From assembly GCA_900142905.1 (NCBI GenBank), contig FSRV01000002.1:1364001-1428000 (forward strand): DNA of 64,000 nt, given 5' to 3'. This DNA comes from Burkholderia sp. GAS332 (GTDB taxonomy: Bacteria; Pseudomonadota; Gammaproteobacteria; Burkholderiales; Burkholderiaceae). The notes under the pieces were generated by a model. The model ran no database searches. It saw only the letters and a list, made by a program, of their open reading frames with translations, and was not told the DNA's origin. Shown in pieces: positions 63,866-64,000 of this stretch. Position 1 is the stretch's first letter, and the number at the start of each line of letters is the position of its first letter. The position numbers were made by a program, and so were the translations under genes.

Positions 63866-64000
63866 ATGACAAAGACCACACCCTCGCGGGAATTCGATAC
63901 TGAGGGTTGTCTCCAGGATGACACGATCGACGGCCCGGCGCACGCAGCGCCTCGCGCCGACAGTAGAGACGGCGTGACGCCAGCTGGCGGCATGCGCGAG
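63866..64000 (+). CDS. Possible start of the next gene (cut by window edge)
   Basis: From ATG 63866 the frame stays open to the window end (45 codons: MTKTTPSREFDTEGCLQ...). The peptide is hydrophilic and rich in Asp, Ala and Arg, without signal peptide. Same direction as the CpaE-like gene with 162 bases between. Too short to assign; the ribosome site is weak, so the true start may be elsewhere. Confidence 0.3.
   Translation, partial: MTKTTPSREFDTEGCLQDDTIDGPAHAAPRADSRDGVTPAGGMRE

Noticed and set aside
1..64000. CRISPR arrays, tRNA/rRNA genes, insertion sequences
   Set aside because: I looked for regularly spaced repeats, cloverleaf-type sequences and transposase genes and saw none.

Overview
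The window is a GC-rich beta-proteobacterial chromosome segment, almost certainly from Burkholderia sensu lato and most likely Paraburkholderia. I infer this from protein family make-up and gene style (hexameric citrate synthase, a full-length Lhr helicase, an RpfR-type PAS-GGDEF-EAL protein, many Burkholderia-type stress and envelope proteins) and from a repeat of a kind I recall from this group. No database search was possible. I saw no rRNA, tRNA, CRISPR array or intact insertion sequence.

Left part (1-15 kb). A truncated alpha/beta-hydrolase and a small minus-strand gene precede gltA. Between gltA and a bacterial glycogen-debranching-type glucosidase lies an 800-base inverted repeat. An RpiR regulator follows; the same 14-base sequence lies before it and, inverted, inside the strong promoter of the next operon (C45-type acyltransferase/amidohydrolase, class III aminotransferase, AhpD-like protein). 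Then come an OsmC peroxidase, a PEP-mutase-like lyase, and a TetR regulator with a 14-member MFS exporter that share a 14-base site.

Middle (15-39 kb). A M20 dipeptidase converges on an RpfR/PdeR-like c-di-GMP protein. Next are lhr, a classical autotransporter, an aldo/keto reductase, an AhpD-like protein divergent from an AraC regulator, an FUSC-like membrane protein and a cation/proton antiporter. From 32.6 to 38.6 kb there is a dense group of small stress or envelope proteins (PRC-barrel, lipoprotein, DUF4142, DUF1488, glycine-zipper, PA2169-type four-helix bundle, BON) around a topoisomerase IB.

Right part (39-64 kb). An rpoN copy outside its usual neighbourhood is followed by a class I aminotransferase, an S10 carboxypeptidase and a lactate-utilisation operon lutABC with its FadR-type regulator and a clear promoter-operator. 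Two defence/repair modules follow. One is an AbiEi/AbiEii-like toxin-antitoxin pair behind an AT-rich promoter. The other is a two-gene operon, a FAN1-like VRR-NUC nuclease plus an iron-sulfur XPD/DinG helicase with a Cas4-like N-terminus, behind a perfect LexA box. After a hydrolase, an MscS channel, a NIPSNAP protein and a second DHA2 exporter, the window ends with a VpsR-like sigma-54 activator. It diverges from a consensus -24/-12 promoter upstream of a small unknown gene and a CpaE/TadZ-like ATPase, which looks like the start of a surface-structure locus continuing past the edge.

The most interesting unit is the SOS-controlled FAN1-like nuclease/FeS-helicase operon (49.4-53.5 kb). The sigma-54 regulated locus at the right edge comes next.
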